This document shows, piece after piece, positions 10,201 to 18,338 of a stretch of DNA of 64,000 nt. Source of the DNA: PNAI01 sp035501735 (lineage in GTDB: Bacteria > Pseudomonadota > Alphaproteobacteria > Rhizobiales > Xanthobacteraceae); NCBI GenBank assembly GCA_035501735.1, contig DATJVR010000074.1, positions 1 through 64,000 on the forward strand, given 5' to 3'. The notes below the pieces were generated by a model that made no database searches, was not told where the DNA came from, and saw only the letters and a program-made list of their open reading frames with translations. A program made the position numbers and the translations under genes. How positions within the stretch are numbered: the stretch's first letter is position 1; the number at the start of each line of letters is the position of its first letter.

Positions 10201-11683
10201 GCTTGTTGACGGCGTCGTAGTGTATCAGCGCCCCGCGCCGCCCGCGCCGTGTCGAGAAGCCGTCGGCCACCATTTTCACCACGGTGTCATATTGGGTGCG
10301 TGTGAACGCGCGGTACGGCCAGGCGCGGCGGAAGATGGCGTAGAGCTCATCCTCGTTCCATTCGCGCGCGGCGACTTCGGCAACGATTTGTTGGGCGAGG
10401 ACGTCCAGCGGCTGTTCGGGAAGGATCAGACGGTCGAGCTCGCCCCGCCGTACGCTGTCGAGCAGCGCGGTGCATTCGACCAGTTCGTCGCGCGATAGCG
10501 GGAACAGCCGGCCCTTCGGTGTGCCGCCGACCGCATGGCCGGAACGGCCGACGCGCTGGAGAAACGTCGCGATCGCGCGCGGCGAGCCGAGTTGGCACAC
10601 GAGATCGACGTCGCCGATGTCGATGCCGAGTTCGAGCGAGGCGGTGGCCACCAGCGCTTTCAACGCGCCGCCCTTGAGTCGCTGCTCGGCGTCGAGCCGG
10701 TGTTCCTTCGCGAGGCTGCCGTGATGCGCGGTGAGCTGTTCCTCGCCCACCAGCTCGGACAACTTTCGCGTCACCCGCTCGGCCATGCGGCGCGTGTTGA
10801 CGAAAATGAGCGTCGTCCGGTGCTGTTCGATCAGTTCCGCAAGCCGCCGATAAACTTGTTCCCATACTTCCGCCGACATCACAGCTTCGAGCGGCGCATC
10901 CGGGATTTCGAGTCCGAGGTCGCGCTGACGGTGATGGCCGGTGTCGATGATCGTGCATTCGGGCGGCGAATTGCCGTCCTGCCCACAGCCGACGAGAAAT
11001 TTCGCCACGAGATCGATCGGTTTCTGCGTCGCCGAAAGGCCGACGCGCAGCAACCGGTCGCCGCACAGCGCCGAAAGCCGTTCGAGCGAAAGCGCAAGAT
11101 GGCTGCCGCGCTTGTTCGGGGCGAGAGCATGAATTTCGTCGACGATGACCGTGCGCGTGGTTGACAGCATCGCGCGCCCGGATTCGGAACCGAGCAGGAT
11201 GTAAAGCGACTCCGGCGTGGTGACCACGATATGCGGCGGCCGCCGCCGCATTTTGTCCCGCTCGCTGGACGGCGTGTCGCCGGTGCGCACCCAGGCGCGA
11301 ATTTCGACATCCGGCAAGCCTTGCGCGCGCAGCTTTTCGCGGATGCCGGCGAGCGGCGCGTTCAGATTTTTCTGAATGTCGTTCGACAGCGCCTTGAGCG
11401 GCGAGACATAAACGACCTGCGTCTCGTCGCGTAAGGCCCCGTCGAGCCCCTGCCGTACGAGATCGTCGATCGCCGCGAGAAACGCCGCGAGCGTCTTGCC
11501 CGAGCCGGTCGGCGCTGCAATCAGCACATTCTTGCCGGACTTGATCGCGGGCCAGGCTTCGTTCTGCGCCGGCGTCGGCGCCGAGAACGCGCCGTCGAAC
11601 CAGGCGCGCACCGCCGGATGAAACAGCCCGTCCGCGCTCGCGCCTACGGGCTGGCGATTGGGCGTTGAAAACAGGTCCAGCAC
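7250..11683 (-). CDS. lhr: Large helicase-related protein Lhr, superfamily 2
   Basis: ATP-dependent 3'-5' helicase of the long Lhr family (1477 residues, close to full-length bacterial Lhr), linked in other bacteria to DNA repair. Walker A is APTGSGKT at 57-64 and the DEVH-type Walker B is VIVDEIHAL; further motifs are SATQKP, QRVGRSGHA and SLELGIDIGDVD. The long C-terminal region with winged-helix and Lhr-CTD parts is complete. The start is GTG with GGAG about six bases upstream. It is convergent with the nitrate operon and monocistronic as seen here. The very long antisense frames across it are coding shadows. Confidence 0.93.
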   Translation of the reverse strand: MLDLFSTPNRQPVGASADGLFHPAVRAWFDGAFSAPTPAQNEAWPAIKSGKNVLIAAPTGSGKTLAAFLAAIDDLVRQGLDGALRDETQVVYVSPLKALSNDIQKNLNAPLAGIREKLRAQGLPDVEIRAWVRTGDTPSSERDKMRRRPPHIVVTTPESLYILLGSESGRAMLSTTRTVIVDEIHALAPNKRGSHLALSLERLSALCGDRLLRVGLSATQKPIDLVAKFLVGCGQDGNSPPECTIIDTGHHRQRDLGLEIPDAPLEAVMSAEVWEQVYRRLAELIEQHRTTLIFVNTRRMAERVTRKLSELVGEEQLTAHHGSLAKEHRLDAEQRLKGGALKALVATASLELGIDIGDVDLVCQLGSPRAIATFLQRVGRSGHAVGGTPKGRLFPLSRDELVECTALLDSVRRGELDRLILPEQPLDVLAQQIVAEVAAREWNEDELYAIFRRAWPYRAFTRTQYDTVVKMVADGFSTRRGRRGALIHYDAVNKLMRGRRGAQLTALTSGGTIPDVADYQVLLEPENTFIGTVNEDFAVESMAGDIFQLGNKSYLIRRVEAGTVRVEDAHGLPPSIPFWLGEAPGRTDELSDSVSRLRAEIEGRVKSDATGASALRWLIDEVAIAEPAAQQLVEYLSAAHAALGCLPTKGTIVFERFFDEVGGTQLVIHSVYGSRINRAWGLALRKRFCRKFNFELQAAATEDNIVLSLTTVHSFALPEVAGYLHSNSVRPVLTQALLDAPMFNTRWRWVAAISLALPRFRGGSKVPPQLARMAAEDLVAVVFPDQIACAENIVGEREIPDHPLVNQTIGDCLTEAMDIEGLERLLKAIESGDVRIVARDLTEPSPLALEVLSARPYAFLDDAPLEERRTQAVMARRWMSPEDASELGQLDAEAIARVREEAWPDAANADELHDALVWLGFLTAEEAQKKPEWMRWLAELAQQNRVTQMQGTRGGLWITAERLPQFRALMPAAKTEPGISAPGAYGEQQWSLDDALVEILRGRLEGLGPVTPEQLATPLALQASQLAAALTAVEHEGFAMRGRFTPGIAEEEWCERRLLARIHHYTVKRLRAEIEPVTAADFMHFLPAWQRAAAEARMDGSEAIDTIVAQLEGYEAPAGAWESEILPARIAGYETAWLDDRCVAGHIAWKRLRPRLGRPNGGESKPAPVRTTPITLLERRFASHWTSLPSKVATAEPGPRAQAVHDFIRENGASFFDELAEGSGMLSSQAEEALAELVALGLVTSDSFAGLRALLVPSAERRPLNGGHRRRRTVKFGMEDAGRWAIARRAPPPQASPAGDSAAIEHVARVLLRRYGVVFWRLLEREADWLPPWRDLLRVYRRLEARGEIRGGRFVAGFSGEQFALPDAVVSLREARRNGGTGEWISVSGADPLNLIGIVTPGPKLSALTGNRVLFRDGVPVATLAGGEVQFHATLDAETEWQARKALLRSAVAPSSYQDRRAAGDGEHAHQSMDPGR

Positions 11684-11888
11684 CGAAGGCTCCGAAGAAT
11701 GGGGATTCGCCTCGCGGCGACAGCTGAAGGCAGCGATTCCAGGATCGCATAGATATGGGCCTATTCGGGCCGTCGTTCAATCGCGGAATGCGTCACTCTG
11801 GTCCTGTCGAAACAGGCCGCTACACAGGAAATTGATAGTGGAACCAATGGATTATGCGATCGAGTCGGATTGAGCCCGGCCATTCGAC

Positions 11889-11926
11889 TTAAAACGTCGG
11901 CACCAGGGCTCAATGGCCCCGGTGCC
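11889..11926 (-). terminator. Probable rho-independent terminator of the small secreted protein gene
   Basis: A hairpin with GGCACC...GGTGCC arms (11899-11926) lies about 40 bp past the stop of the gene at 11969-12268. On the minus strand it is followed by GACGTTTTAAG, a short U-tract. Confidence 0.55.
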
Positions 11927-11968
11927 GCATTTCACTCAGCACTATTCATGCCGTATCGGTGTTTGAGT

Positions 11969-12268
11969 TCAGCAGTCCGGCAATCCTGCCGCTGCCGGCG
12001 GACGCGGTTTACTCGCCGAGCTGCTTGCCGAGCCGGTCGTGCTCGACGCGCTGCCGCCCGCGTTCGATGCGGACGAACCCTTCTTCATGCCGTTTGAGCT
12101 GCCGTTGTTCGCGGCGGTCTTGTCTTTGATCTGGCCGCTGACGCGATCAAAGCACTTGGTTTGTGCGCTGCTTGGCGAGCCGGACGAGCTCGATGATTGT
12201 GCTGACGCATAGCCGATACCGCCAACGAGTAAGGCAGCCGCAGCAAACAAGCTGATTTTGCCGAGCAT
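11969..12268 (-). CDS. Small secreted Ser/Ala/Gly-rich protein, function unknown
   Basis: The 99-residue product begins with a clear Sec signal peptide (MLGKISLFAAAALLVGGIGYASAQ, cut after ASA). The mature part is low-complexity: runs of Ser, Gly and Ala, two cysteines (one in KCFDRVSG, one at the C-terminus) and a Pro-rich end. A strong Shine-Dalgarno (GGAGGAGGAATC) directly precedes the ATG, and a hairpin terminator follows. Secretion is predicted; I recognise no domain and assign no function. Confidence 0.7.
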   Translation of the reverse strand: MLGKISLFAAAALLVGGIGYASAQSSSSSGSPSSAQTKCFDRVSGQIKDKTAANNGSSNGMKKGSSASNAGGSASSTTGSASSSASKPRPPAAAGLPDC

Positions 12269-12390
12269 GATTCCTCCTCCTTCATGAAAACGTTGGCATC
12301 ATTGCCAACTGACCGGCCAACGCCGCCCCGGCGCAAAGGTTCCAACACGCGAAAATCGCCATAAGAATGAATTCCGTCCGGCAGGATTAA

Positions 12391-13299
12391 TTATGTGCCG
12401 GCATGCGCCAGCGTCGTTTCGAATTCGCGTTCCGCCGCGGCGACTTCGGCGACTGTCGGCAGTCCCGCTTCATTACCGAGATGCTGTATTTTGTGGGCAG
12501 CGGCCGCGCGCGCGAATCGAAAGTGCTCGTCCCAGCTTTTTGCGCGGTTGCCGAGATAGGAAAAAATGTACGCGCCGTGGAATACATCGCCTGCGCCGCT
12601 CGTGTCGACCACGCGCTGCGACGGCACCGCCAGAGCAGGCAATGTCCGCACCGTGCCTGCGTCGTCGTACCAAAGCAGGCCGCGCTCTCCGAGTGTCACG
12701 CCGCCGATCCGGCAGCCGCGCGACTTGAGGTAGTCGAGCATCGCCGAAGGACTGCACTCCATCTGTTCGCATAGCCGTTCAGCCACGATCGCAATGTCGA
12801 TGAACGCCAGCAGCTCGTGCGTATTCGACCTCAAGCTTCCGCCGTCGAGCGACGTCAGGATACCGGCCCTGCGGCAGAGCTTGGCGTAATGGATTGCGGC
12901 GTCTCCCTGGTGGCCGTCGAGGTGCAGCGCGCCGCAGCCTGTGAGGTCGAGCGTGGGAAATGCCTGCAAATAATCGTCATCGCGGCAGCGCACGATCGCG
13001 CGCTTGCCGTCCTTCGGCATGATGAACGACAGCGACGAAGTCTTTACTTTCCGCGCATGGATCGCGATCGAGTATTTTGCCGCCATATCCAGAAACATGC
13101 GGCCGAGCCAGTCGTCGGCGACGGTCGTCAGCACATCCGGCGCGATACCGAGCTTCGCGCAGCAGAATGCCGCGGTCACGGCGTTGCCGCCGAACGACAC
13201 GGCATATTGTGACGCCACGTGTTTCTCATCGCCGGTCGGCATCCGATCGGTGATGAACGTGATGTCGATATATGTCTGACCGATAAAGAGTGCTCGCAT
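12391..13299 (-). CDS. PfkB-family carbohydrate kinase
   Basis: Cytosolic ribokinase-fold sugar or nucleoside kinase of 302 residues, close to family length. The N-terminal PfkB region is present (VSFGGNAVTAAFCCAKLG). The C-terminal signature is DTSGAGDVFHGAY, whose Asp is the catalytic base and whose GAGD is the anion hole. The substrate cannot be read from sequence: ribose, fructose, ketodeoxygluconate or similar are all possible. There is no sugar transporter nearby. The Shine-Dalgarno ahead of the ATG at 13299 is weak. Confidence 0.85.
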   Translation of the reverse strand: MRALFIGQTYIDITFITDRMPTGDEKHVASQYAVSFGGNAVTAAFCCAKLGIAPDVLTTVADDWLGRMFLDMAAKYSIAIHARKVKTSSLSFIMPKDGKRAIVRCRDDDYLQAFPTLDLTGCGALHLDGHQGDAAIHYAKLCRRAGILTSLDGGSLRSNTHELLAFIDIAIVAERLCEQMECSPSAMLDYLKSRGCRIGGVTLGERGLLWYDDAGTVRTLPALAVPSQRVVDTSGAGDVFHGAYIFSYLGNRAKSWDEHFRFARAAAAHKIQHLGNEAGLPTVAEVAAAEREFETTLAHAGT

Positions 13300-13398
13300 T
13301 CACTTGAATGATGGGTTGACCGCGGATTTTCGCGCGTCCGCACTCCGCGGCATTTTTTATTTATGGCGCGGGGGTCGAAAAACAAGCCGGAAAGAATG

Positions 13399-13427
13399 AT
13401 GCCGGCGTGAGGATTTCACGCCGGCAT
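13399..13427 (-). terminator. Strong hairpin, probable terminator of the downstream-pointing small gene
   Basis: A perfect 12-bp stem (ATGCCGGCGTGA with TCACGCCGGCAT) and a 5-base loop lie 45 bp past the stop of the gene at 13472-13747. On the minus strand it is followed by a moderately U-rich stretch (CTTTCCGGCTTGTTTTT). Confidence 0.55.
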
Positions 13428-13471
13428 TGATTAAAGAACGCGAGGAATTCGTCGCGACGCGGTTCAGCGCA

Positions 13472-13747
13472 TCACGGACATACTTGACGCCAGTGACCTC
13501 GGCGTTTTTCCCAATAGCACCACGGATTGCGCGGTGCTTCCCACCGCCGTGCCACGGGATGCGTCGTGGCCGGCAACCACGGATGCCAATCGCAACGGTC
13601 CGCGTTGCAAACCCACGCCACGTTTGTGATCAGATTATCCGCGGTTGTATTCGCGGCAAGCGGAGCCGCAATGCCGGCTTCCGCGCGATTGATGGCAGCT
13701 CCGCCCACGACCACGGTGGCGAGCAGCGCCAAGGCGATTGCTCTCAT
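13472..13747 (-). CDS. Small secreted protein with Cys/Trp-rich mature part, function unknown
   Basis: 91 residues. It has a Sec signal peptide (MRAIALALLATVVVGGAAINRAEA) and a mature part with three cysteines and several tryptophans (WVCNADRCDWHPW, WCYWEKRRGHW). The start is supported by AGGAGGGG just upstream, and a perfect hairpin follows the stop. Composition resembles the short exported Cys/Trp/Arg proteins common in Hyphomicrobiales. Two cysteines could form a disulfide in the periplasm. No function assigned. Confidence 0.7.
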   Translation of the reverse strand: MRAIALALLATVVVGGAAINRAEAGIAAPLAANTTADNLITNVAWVCNADRCDWHPWLPATTHPVARRWEAPRNPWCYWEKRRGHWRQVCP

Positions 13748-14024
13748 AGTCCCCTCCTTGGGTTAAGCACAGGCGCCGTTGCAGAATCCGTTTCATGGAA
13801 TCCGACCGGCACGCAATTAAAAGCGGTCGATTGTGTCAATGCAACGAAAAAGCCCCCACCGGCGCCGTTGTGATGCACAATCTTGTCCACCTGTGTCCAC
13901 AAAGACCATGAACCGATGTTCATATCGCAACGCGCTGCGCATTTTGTCCGTGGGCAAAAGCCGTTGTTGGCGAGGAGCATAGCCAACACGCGACGAGTGC
14001 GGGCAATGCCGGCGATTGAGGCGT

Positions 14025-14948
14025 TCAAATCGCTCGCGCTAATTCCAGCAACGCGCCGTGCTGCTGGCCGGATTCGCGGTAGATCGGTTTCACGGCGGCG
14101 ACAAATGATTCGTGTTCGGCCGCGCTCAGCGTGACGATTTCGCCGCCTGCATCGACAATCGCTTTTCGCGCTTGAGCGTCTTCCTCGATCGCGAGCTTGC
14201 GCTGAAATGCAACCGCATCCGCTGCGGCTGTGCGGAAACTCGCCTGCAGGTCCTGCGGATAGGCATCGAACGTCGGCCGGTGCACGAAAATCGGCCGCGA
14301 AATGTAGAAATGATTGGTCAGCGTGTGAAAGCGATGAAACTTGTGCGCGCCATAGGTGACGGTGTTGGCGAAGGGGTTTTCTTGCGCGTCAATCTCGCCG
14401 GCTTTGATCGCGGCCAGCGCCTCGGTCAGGTCCCACATCAGCGGCACCGCGCCCAATAGCTCGAACGTCCGCGCCTGGATTTTGCTCGGCAGCACGCGAA
14501 TGCGCATGCCTTTGAGATCGGCCGGCGTGTGCACCGGTCGCAAGCGGTTCGACACCTGCCGGAAACCGTTCTCGAACCAGCCGAGAATGCGGTAATCCAT
14601 GCGCTCCTCGATCTTGCGCGCGAGCAGCGCACCGAACTTTCCGTCGATCGCGCCGCGCGCGCGCGCGTTGTTCTCGAACAGGAACGGCAGATCGGCGACG
14701 CTCAACTCCGGCACGCGGTCGGTGAGATAGCTGCTCGACTGATAGCCGAGCGTAAGCAATCCGTGCTCGACCAGCCAGAGGATATCCTCGGCGCGATAGC
14801 CGAGGTCCATGATGTTCCACACGTACTTCACATCGACACGGTCGCCGAACTCGGACGCGAGCCGGTCGCCCATGAATTTCAGCGCACGGGAAAAGCCGGT
14901 GGTCGCCGGCCCATAGCCGCCCATGCGAATCTGGATTGCTTTGGCCAT
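14025..14948 (-). CDS. DctP-family TRAP-type solute-binding protein without a signal peptide
   Basis: The 307-residue product matches the body of TRAP transporter periplasmic ligand-binding proteins: MRIRVLPSKIQ (the conserved arginine region), ALAAIKAGEIDAQENPFANT, and HFYISRPIFV. It starts directly at MAKAIQIRMGGYGPATTG with no hydrophobic leader. An in-frame TAA lies six bases before the ATG, so no signal peptide can be added by choosing another start. No DctQ or DctM membrane subunit is in the window. It may be a cytoplasmic binding protein or a gene that lost its export signal; ligand unknown. Confidence 0.8.
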   Translation of the reverse strand: MAKAIQIRMGGYGPATTGFSRALKFMGDRLASEFGDRVDVKYVWNIMDLGYRAEDILWLVEHGLLTLGYQSSSYLTDRVPELSVADLPFLFENNARARGAIDGKFGALLARKIEERMDYRILGWFENGFRQVSNRLRPVHTPADLKGMRIRVLPSKIQARTFELLGAVPLMWDLTEALAAIKAGEIDAQENPFANTVTYGAHKFHRFHTLTNHFYISRPIFVHRPTFDAYPQDLQASFRTAAADAVAFQRKLAIEEDAQARKAIVDAGGEIVTLSAAEHESFVAAVKPIYRESGQQHGALLELARAI

Positions 14949-15127
14949 TATTTATTGCGGCCTGAGGCGAGGCACGAACGAACGAGCTGCAGCATGACGC
15001 CCTCCCGATCCCTTGAGGCGGCATCATTCTACATGGCCGCCGGCCGGCCGCTCATCTTTATTTGCCGCGAGCGGCATGGCAACAATGAAACGGCGGCATG
15101 CCCGAAAGAGCCGCATGCGGGTTGCAA

Positions 15128-16294
15128 ATGGATTTCTCGTTCACGCCCGAACAGGAGGCGATCCGCGCCGCGATCGAAAAACTCTGCGCACGTTTTGACG
15201 ACGACTACTGGCTGCGCAAGGATCGCGACGGCGGCTTCCCGCACGACTTCCACCGCGCCTTTGTCGACGACGGCTGGCTCGGCATCTGCATTCCGACGGA
15301 ATACGGCGGTGGGGGTCTCGGGTTGACCGAAGCCGCCGTCATGATGCAGGCGGTCGCGCAATCCGGCGCCGGCCTCTCCGGCGCCTCCGCGCTGCACATG
15401 AATATCTTCGGGCTCAATCCGGTGATCACCTTTGGCAATGCCGAGCAGAAGCAGCGCATGTTGCCGCCGCTGCTCGCGGGCAAGGATAAAGCCTGCTTCG
15501 CGGTCACCGAACCCGACGCCGGCCTCGACACGTTGAAACTCAAGACCAGGGCCGTACGCGAAGGTGACCGCTATCTGCTCTCGGGCCAGAAAATATGGAT
15601 CTCCACCGCGCAGGTCGCCAACAAGATGCTGATCCTCGCGCGCACCACGCCGCTGGAACACGTGAAGGCGCGTACCGACGGACTGAGCCTGTTCTATACC
15701 GATCTCGATCGCAGCCGCATCGAGGTGCGCGAAATCGACAAAATGGGTCGCGCCGCGATCGACTCCAACCAGATGTTCATCGACAATTATCCCGTACCCG
15801 CTGCCGACCGGATCGGCGACGAGGGCAAGGGCTTCCACTACATTCTCCACGGCATGAATGCCGAGCGCGTGCTGATCGCGGCGGAGGCGATTGGACTGGG
15901 CCGCGCCGCGCTCAAGCGCGCCGCGAATTATGCAAAGGAGCGCATCGTGTTCGACCGTCCCATCGGCCAGAACCAGGCGATCCAGCATCCGCTCGCCGAG
16001 AGCTGGATGGAACTCGAGGCCGCGAACCTCATGGTCTTCAAGGCGGCCTCACTCTATGACCGTGGCGCGCCCTGCGCCGCCGAGGCCAACGCCGGCAAAT
16101 ATCTCGCCGCCGAAGCCGCCTTCAAAGCCTGCGAGCGCGCAATCATGACCCATGGCGGCATGGGCTACGCCAAGGAATATCACGTGGAGCGGTATTTGCG
16201 CGAAGTGATGATCCCGCGCCTCGCGCCGGTGAGTCCGCAGATGATCCTCAACTTCATCGCCGAAAAAGTCCTCGGCCTGCCGAAATCGTACTGA
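15128..16294 (+). CDS. Acyl-CoA dehydrogenase family flavoprotein
   Basis: FAD enzyme that introduces an alpha-beta double bond into an acyl-CoA thioester, 388 residues. Typical blocks are present: CFAVTEPDAGLDTLKLKT, YLLSGQKIWIST, VFDRPIGQNQAIQHPLAE and THGGMGYAKEYHVERYLRE. At the usual catalytic-glutamate position (EGTSEIQ in most members) this protein has RLAPVSPQMI, so the catalytic base must lie elsewhere, as in other subfamilies. The ATG at 15128 gives the standard N-terminus (MDFSFTPEQEAIR). The amidohydrolase gene starts 20 bp downstream, suggesting a two-gene catabolic operon. Confidence 0.88.
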   Translation: MDFSFTPEQEAIRAAIEKLCARFDDDYWLRKDRDGGFPHDFHRAFVDDGWLGICIPTEYGGGGLGLTEAAVMMQAVAQSGAGLSGASALHMNIFGLNPVITFGNAEQKQRMLPPLLAGKDKACFAVTEPDAGLDTLKLKTRAVREGDRYLLSGQKIWISTAQVANKMLILARTTPLEHVKARTDGLSLFYTDLDRSRIEVREIDKMGRAAIDSNQMFIDNYPVPAADRIGDEGKGFHYILHGMNAERVLIAAEAIGLGRAALKRAANYAKERIVFDRPIGQNQAIQHPLAESWMELEAANLMVFKAASLYDRGAPCAAEANAGKYLAAEAAFKACERAIMTHGGMGYAKEYHVERYLREVMIPRLAPVSPQMILNFIAEKVLGLPKSY

Positions 16295-16314
16295 GCAATC
16301 GAAAGCAGCAACGC

Positions 16315-17322
16315 ATGCGCTACATCGACGCCTTCGATCATTTTTTTCCGCGCCGCTATTTTGATGCGCTGGTCGAGACGCCCGCGGGCCAGAAGGACAT
16401 CGGCAAGCGCGTGCGCGGCATCCCCGCACTCTACGACCTCGACCTGCGGCTGAAGGTCGTCGACCAGTTCGAAAACTACACCCAGATCCTGTCGCTCGGC
16501 CTGCCCATGATCGAACGCCTGTGGGGCCCCGAAAAATCACCGGAAATGGCGCGCATCGCCAATGACGGCCTCGCCGAAATCGCCGCCAGGCACCCCGATC
16601 GCTTCGCCGGCTATTCCGCCACGCTTCCGATGAACGCGCCCGAAGCGGCGGCGCGCGAAGCCGAGCGTGCATTGAAGAACGGCGCCAATGCCATCCAGCT
16701 GGGAACCAACGCGGGCGGCGGTCCGATCGACGACAGGAAATTCTGGCCGATTTTCGAAATCATCGAAAAATCCGGCAAGCCGATCCTGCTGCATCCCGCG
16801 CGCACGCGTGAAATGGCGGATTTCGTCGGCGAAGCAAAATCGAAATACGAAATCTGCTCCGTGCTCGGCTGGCCGTTCGAGACCGGCGTCGCGCTCTCGC
16901 GCCTGATCTTTTCCGGCATCATGGATGCCTATCCGAAGCTGAAAGTGATCGCGCACCATCTCGGCGGTGTCATCCCGTATCTCGAAGGCCGCATCGGACA
17001 CTCATTCGACCAGCTCGGTGTGCGCACGTCGGACGAGGACTATGGCGCGCTGCTGAAAAACCTGAAAAAGCGTCCGTTCGACTATTTCAAAGGCTTCTAC
17101 GGCGATACCGCGATCGAAGGCGTGCGTGCGCCCATGATCTGCGGCATCGATTTCTTCGGCGCCGATCATGTGCTGTTCGCGAGCGACTGTCCGTTCGACA
17201 AGGAGAAAGGCCCGGGCTACATCCGCGCCACCATCGCGGTGCTTGATGACATTCCCCTGTCGGCCGCTGACAAGGAAAAAATCTGCTTCCGCAACGCCCA
17301 GGCGATGTTCGGCGTAAAGTGA
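16315..17322 (+). CDS. Amidohydrolase-related (ACMSD-like) hydrolase or decarboxylase
   Basis: TIM-barrel protein of the amidohydrolase-2 family (ACMSD, gamma-resorcylate decarboxylase and relatives), 335 residues. Metal and catalytic residues are recognisable: LLHPAR, the HHLGG block, and FASDCPFD near the C-terminus. The N-terminal HxH metal motif is altered: it reads IDAFDHFFP, so the first histidine is replaced by Phe7 while His9 remains. Together with the acyl-CoA dehydrogenase upstream it suggests breakdown of an aromatic or cyclic acid; the substrate cannot be named. Confidence 0.82.
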   Translation: MRYIDAFDHFFPRRYFDALVETPAGQKDIGKRVRGIPALYDLDLRLKVVDQFENYTQILSLGLPMIERLWGPEKSPEMARIANDGLAEIAARHPDRFAGYSATLPMNAPEAAAREAERALKNGANAIQLGTNAGGGPIDDRKFWPIFEIIEKSGKPILLHPARTREMADFVGEAKSKYEICSVLGWPFETGVALSRLIFSGIMDAYPKLKVIAHHLGGVIPYLEGRIGHSFDQLGVRTSDEDYGALLKNLKKRPFDYFKGFYGDTAIEGVRAPMICGIDFFGADHVLFASDCPFDKEKGPGYIRATIAVLDDIPLSAADKEKICFRNAQAMFGVK

Positions 17323-17384
17323 CACCGCAAGAGCGCACGCTTTGAATAAGGCTCAGTTATTTTGACGGTCGGCTCTTGGCCTGA

Positions 17385-18323
17385 TCAATGCGGCACAAGA
17401 TTGATGAGGTCGTTGCGGCGGCCTTCGATGTAGGCGCGCAAGTTCGGCTCAACGACAATCAGCGTCTGCTCGACAAACTTGTCGCTGTAGCCGCCGACAT
17501 TCGGCGTGATGATCGTATTTGGAAGGTGCCAGAACGGGCTATCCGGCGGCAGCGACTGCGTGGAAAAAACGTCGAGCCCCGCGCCGGCGATCTTGCCCGC
17601 CCTCAAATGCGCGACCAGCGCCGCTTCGTCCACAACGCCGCCGCGCGCCAGATTGATCAGAAACGCCGTGGGTTTCATGGCCGCCAGTACATCGGCATTG
17701 ATCAGATGATGCGTGTCCTTCGAATAAGGCACGAGCAGCATGAGAAAATCCGCGCGCGCCGCCACACCGCGCAATGCATTGCGTGGATGAATTTCGTCGA
17801 AATTGGCCGCCTGTTTACGCCCGCTGCTCACCCCGACCACGTTCATGCCGAACAGCTTGCAACGCGCCGCCAGATGCTCCGATAACACCCCGACCCCGAC
17901 GATCACGATGGTCTTGCCTTCCAGCAGCGGCTGCGTATGCCGATCCCATTTGCCCTCCGCCTGGCTCTTGTTCATGCGCATGAGATTGCGGTTGAGCGCG
18001 AGCATGTGCAGGAACGCAAGCTCGCTCATCTGCGGGCCGTGCACGCCGCGCGTGGACGTGAGCAGGATATGCGAGGGCAGCACGCCGATCAGCGCATCGG
18101 TCCCGGTCGTGAGCGCCTGCACCCATTTGAGGGCGCGCGCCTGCTGGATCAGCTCGCGCGGCAACCGATGGGCGAGCGCGATGATGACCTCGGCTTGGGC
18201 GACGAGTCCTTTCGCATCGTCGGCGGTGTGCGCCGAATGGAAACTGACCTCGGGGAAATTTCGCGCGAGCCGATTTTGATATTCCTCCGCGGACTCGTTC
18301 AGGATCAGGACATTGAGCGACAT
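17385..18323 (-). CDS. D-2-hydroxyacid dehydrogenase homologue with replaced catalytic residues
   Basis: 312 residues with the full two-domain fold of NAD-dependent D-2-hydroxyacid dehydrogenases, including INLARGGVVDEAAL with the substrate-binding Arg. Three key sites differ. The nucleotide motif is VGVGVLSEHLA, with Ser in place of the third Gly of GxGxxG. The catalytic Glu of the usual TEPLP is Gln (DVFSTQSLPPDSPFW). The catalytic His of TPHxxG is Asn (IITPNVGG). It may have altered chemistry or a non-catalytic role. It is the last gene of a minus-strand block and starts 15 bp after idi. A second, intact homologue lies at 25527-26489. Confidence 0.85.
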   Translation of the reverse strand: MSLNVLILNESAEEYQNRLARNFPEVSFHSAHTADDAKGLVAQAEVIIALAHRLPRELIQQARALKWVQALTTGTDALIGVLPSHILLTSTRGVHGPQMSELAFLHMLALNRNLMRMNKSQAEGKWDRHTQPLLEGKTIVIVGVGVLSEHLAARCKLFGMNVVGVSSGRKQAANFDEIHPRNALRGVAARADFLMLLVPYSKDTHHLINADVLAAMKPTAFLINLARGGVVDEAALVAHLRAGKIAGAGLDVFSTQSLPPDSPFWHLPNTIITPNVGGYSDKFVEQTLIVVEPNLRAYIEGRRNDLINLVPH

Positions 18324-18338
18324 TGCGGCTCCGTTTCG

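Noticed and set aside
8246..10498. Very long plus-strand open frame (750 codons) opposite lhr
   Set aside because: Arg/Ala-rich shadow of a high-GC gene; lhr on the minus strand has all helicase motifs across the same bases.
13744..14028. Minus-strand 94-codon frame between the small secreted gene and dctP-like gene
   Set aside because: No ribosome site and no protein-like pattern; it covers the promoter and Shine-Dalgarno of the 13747 gene.
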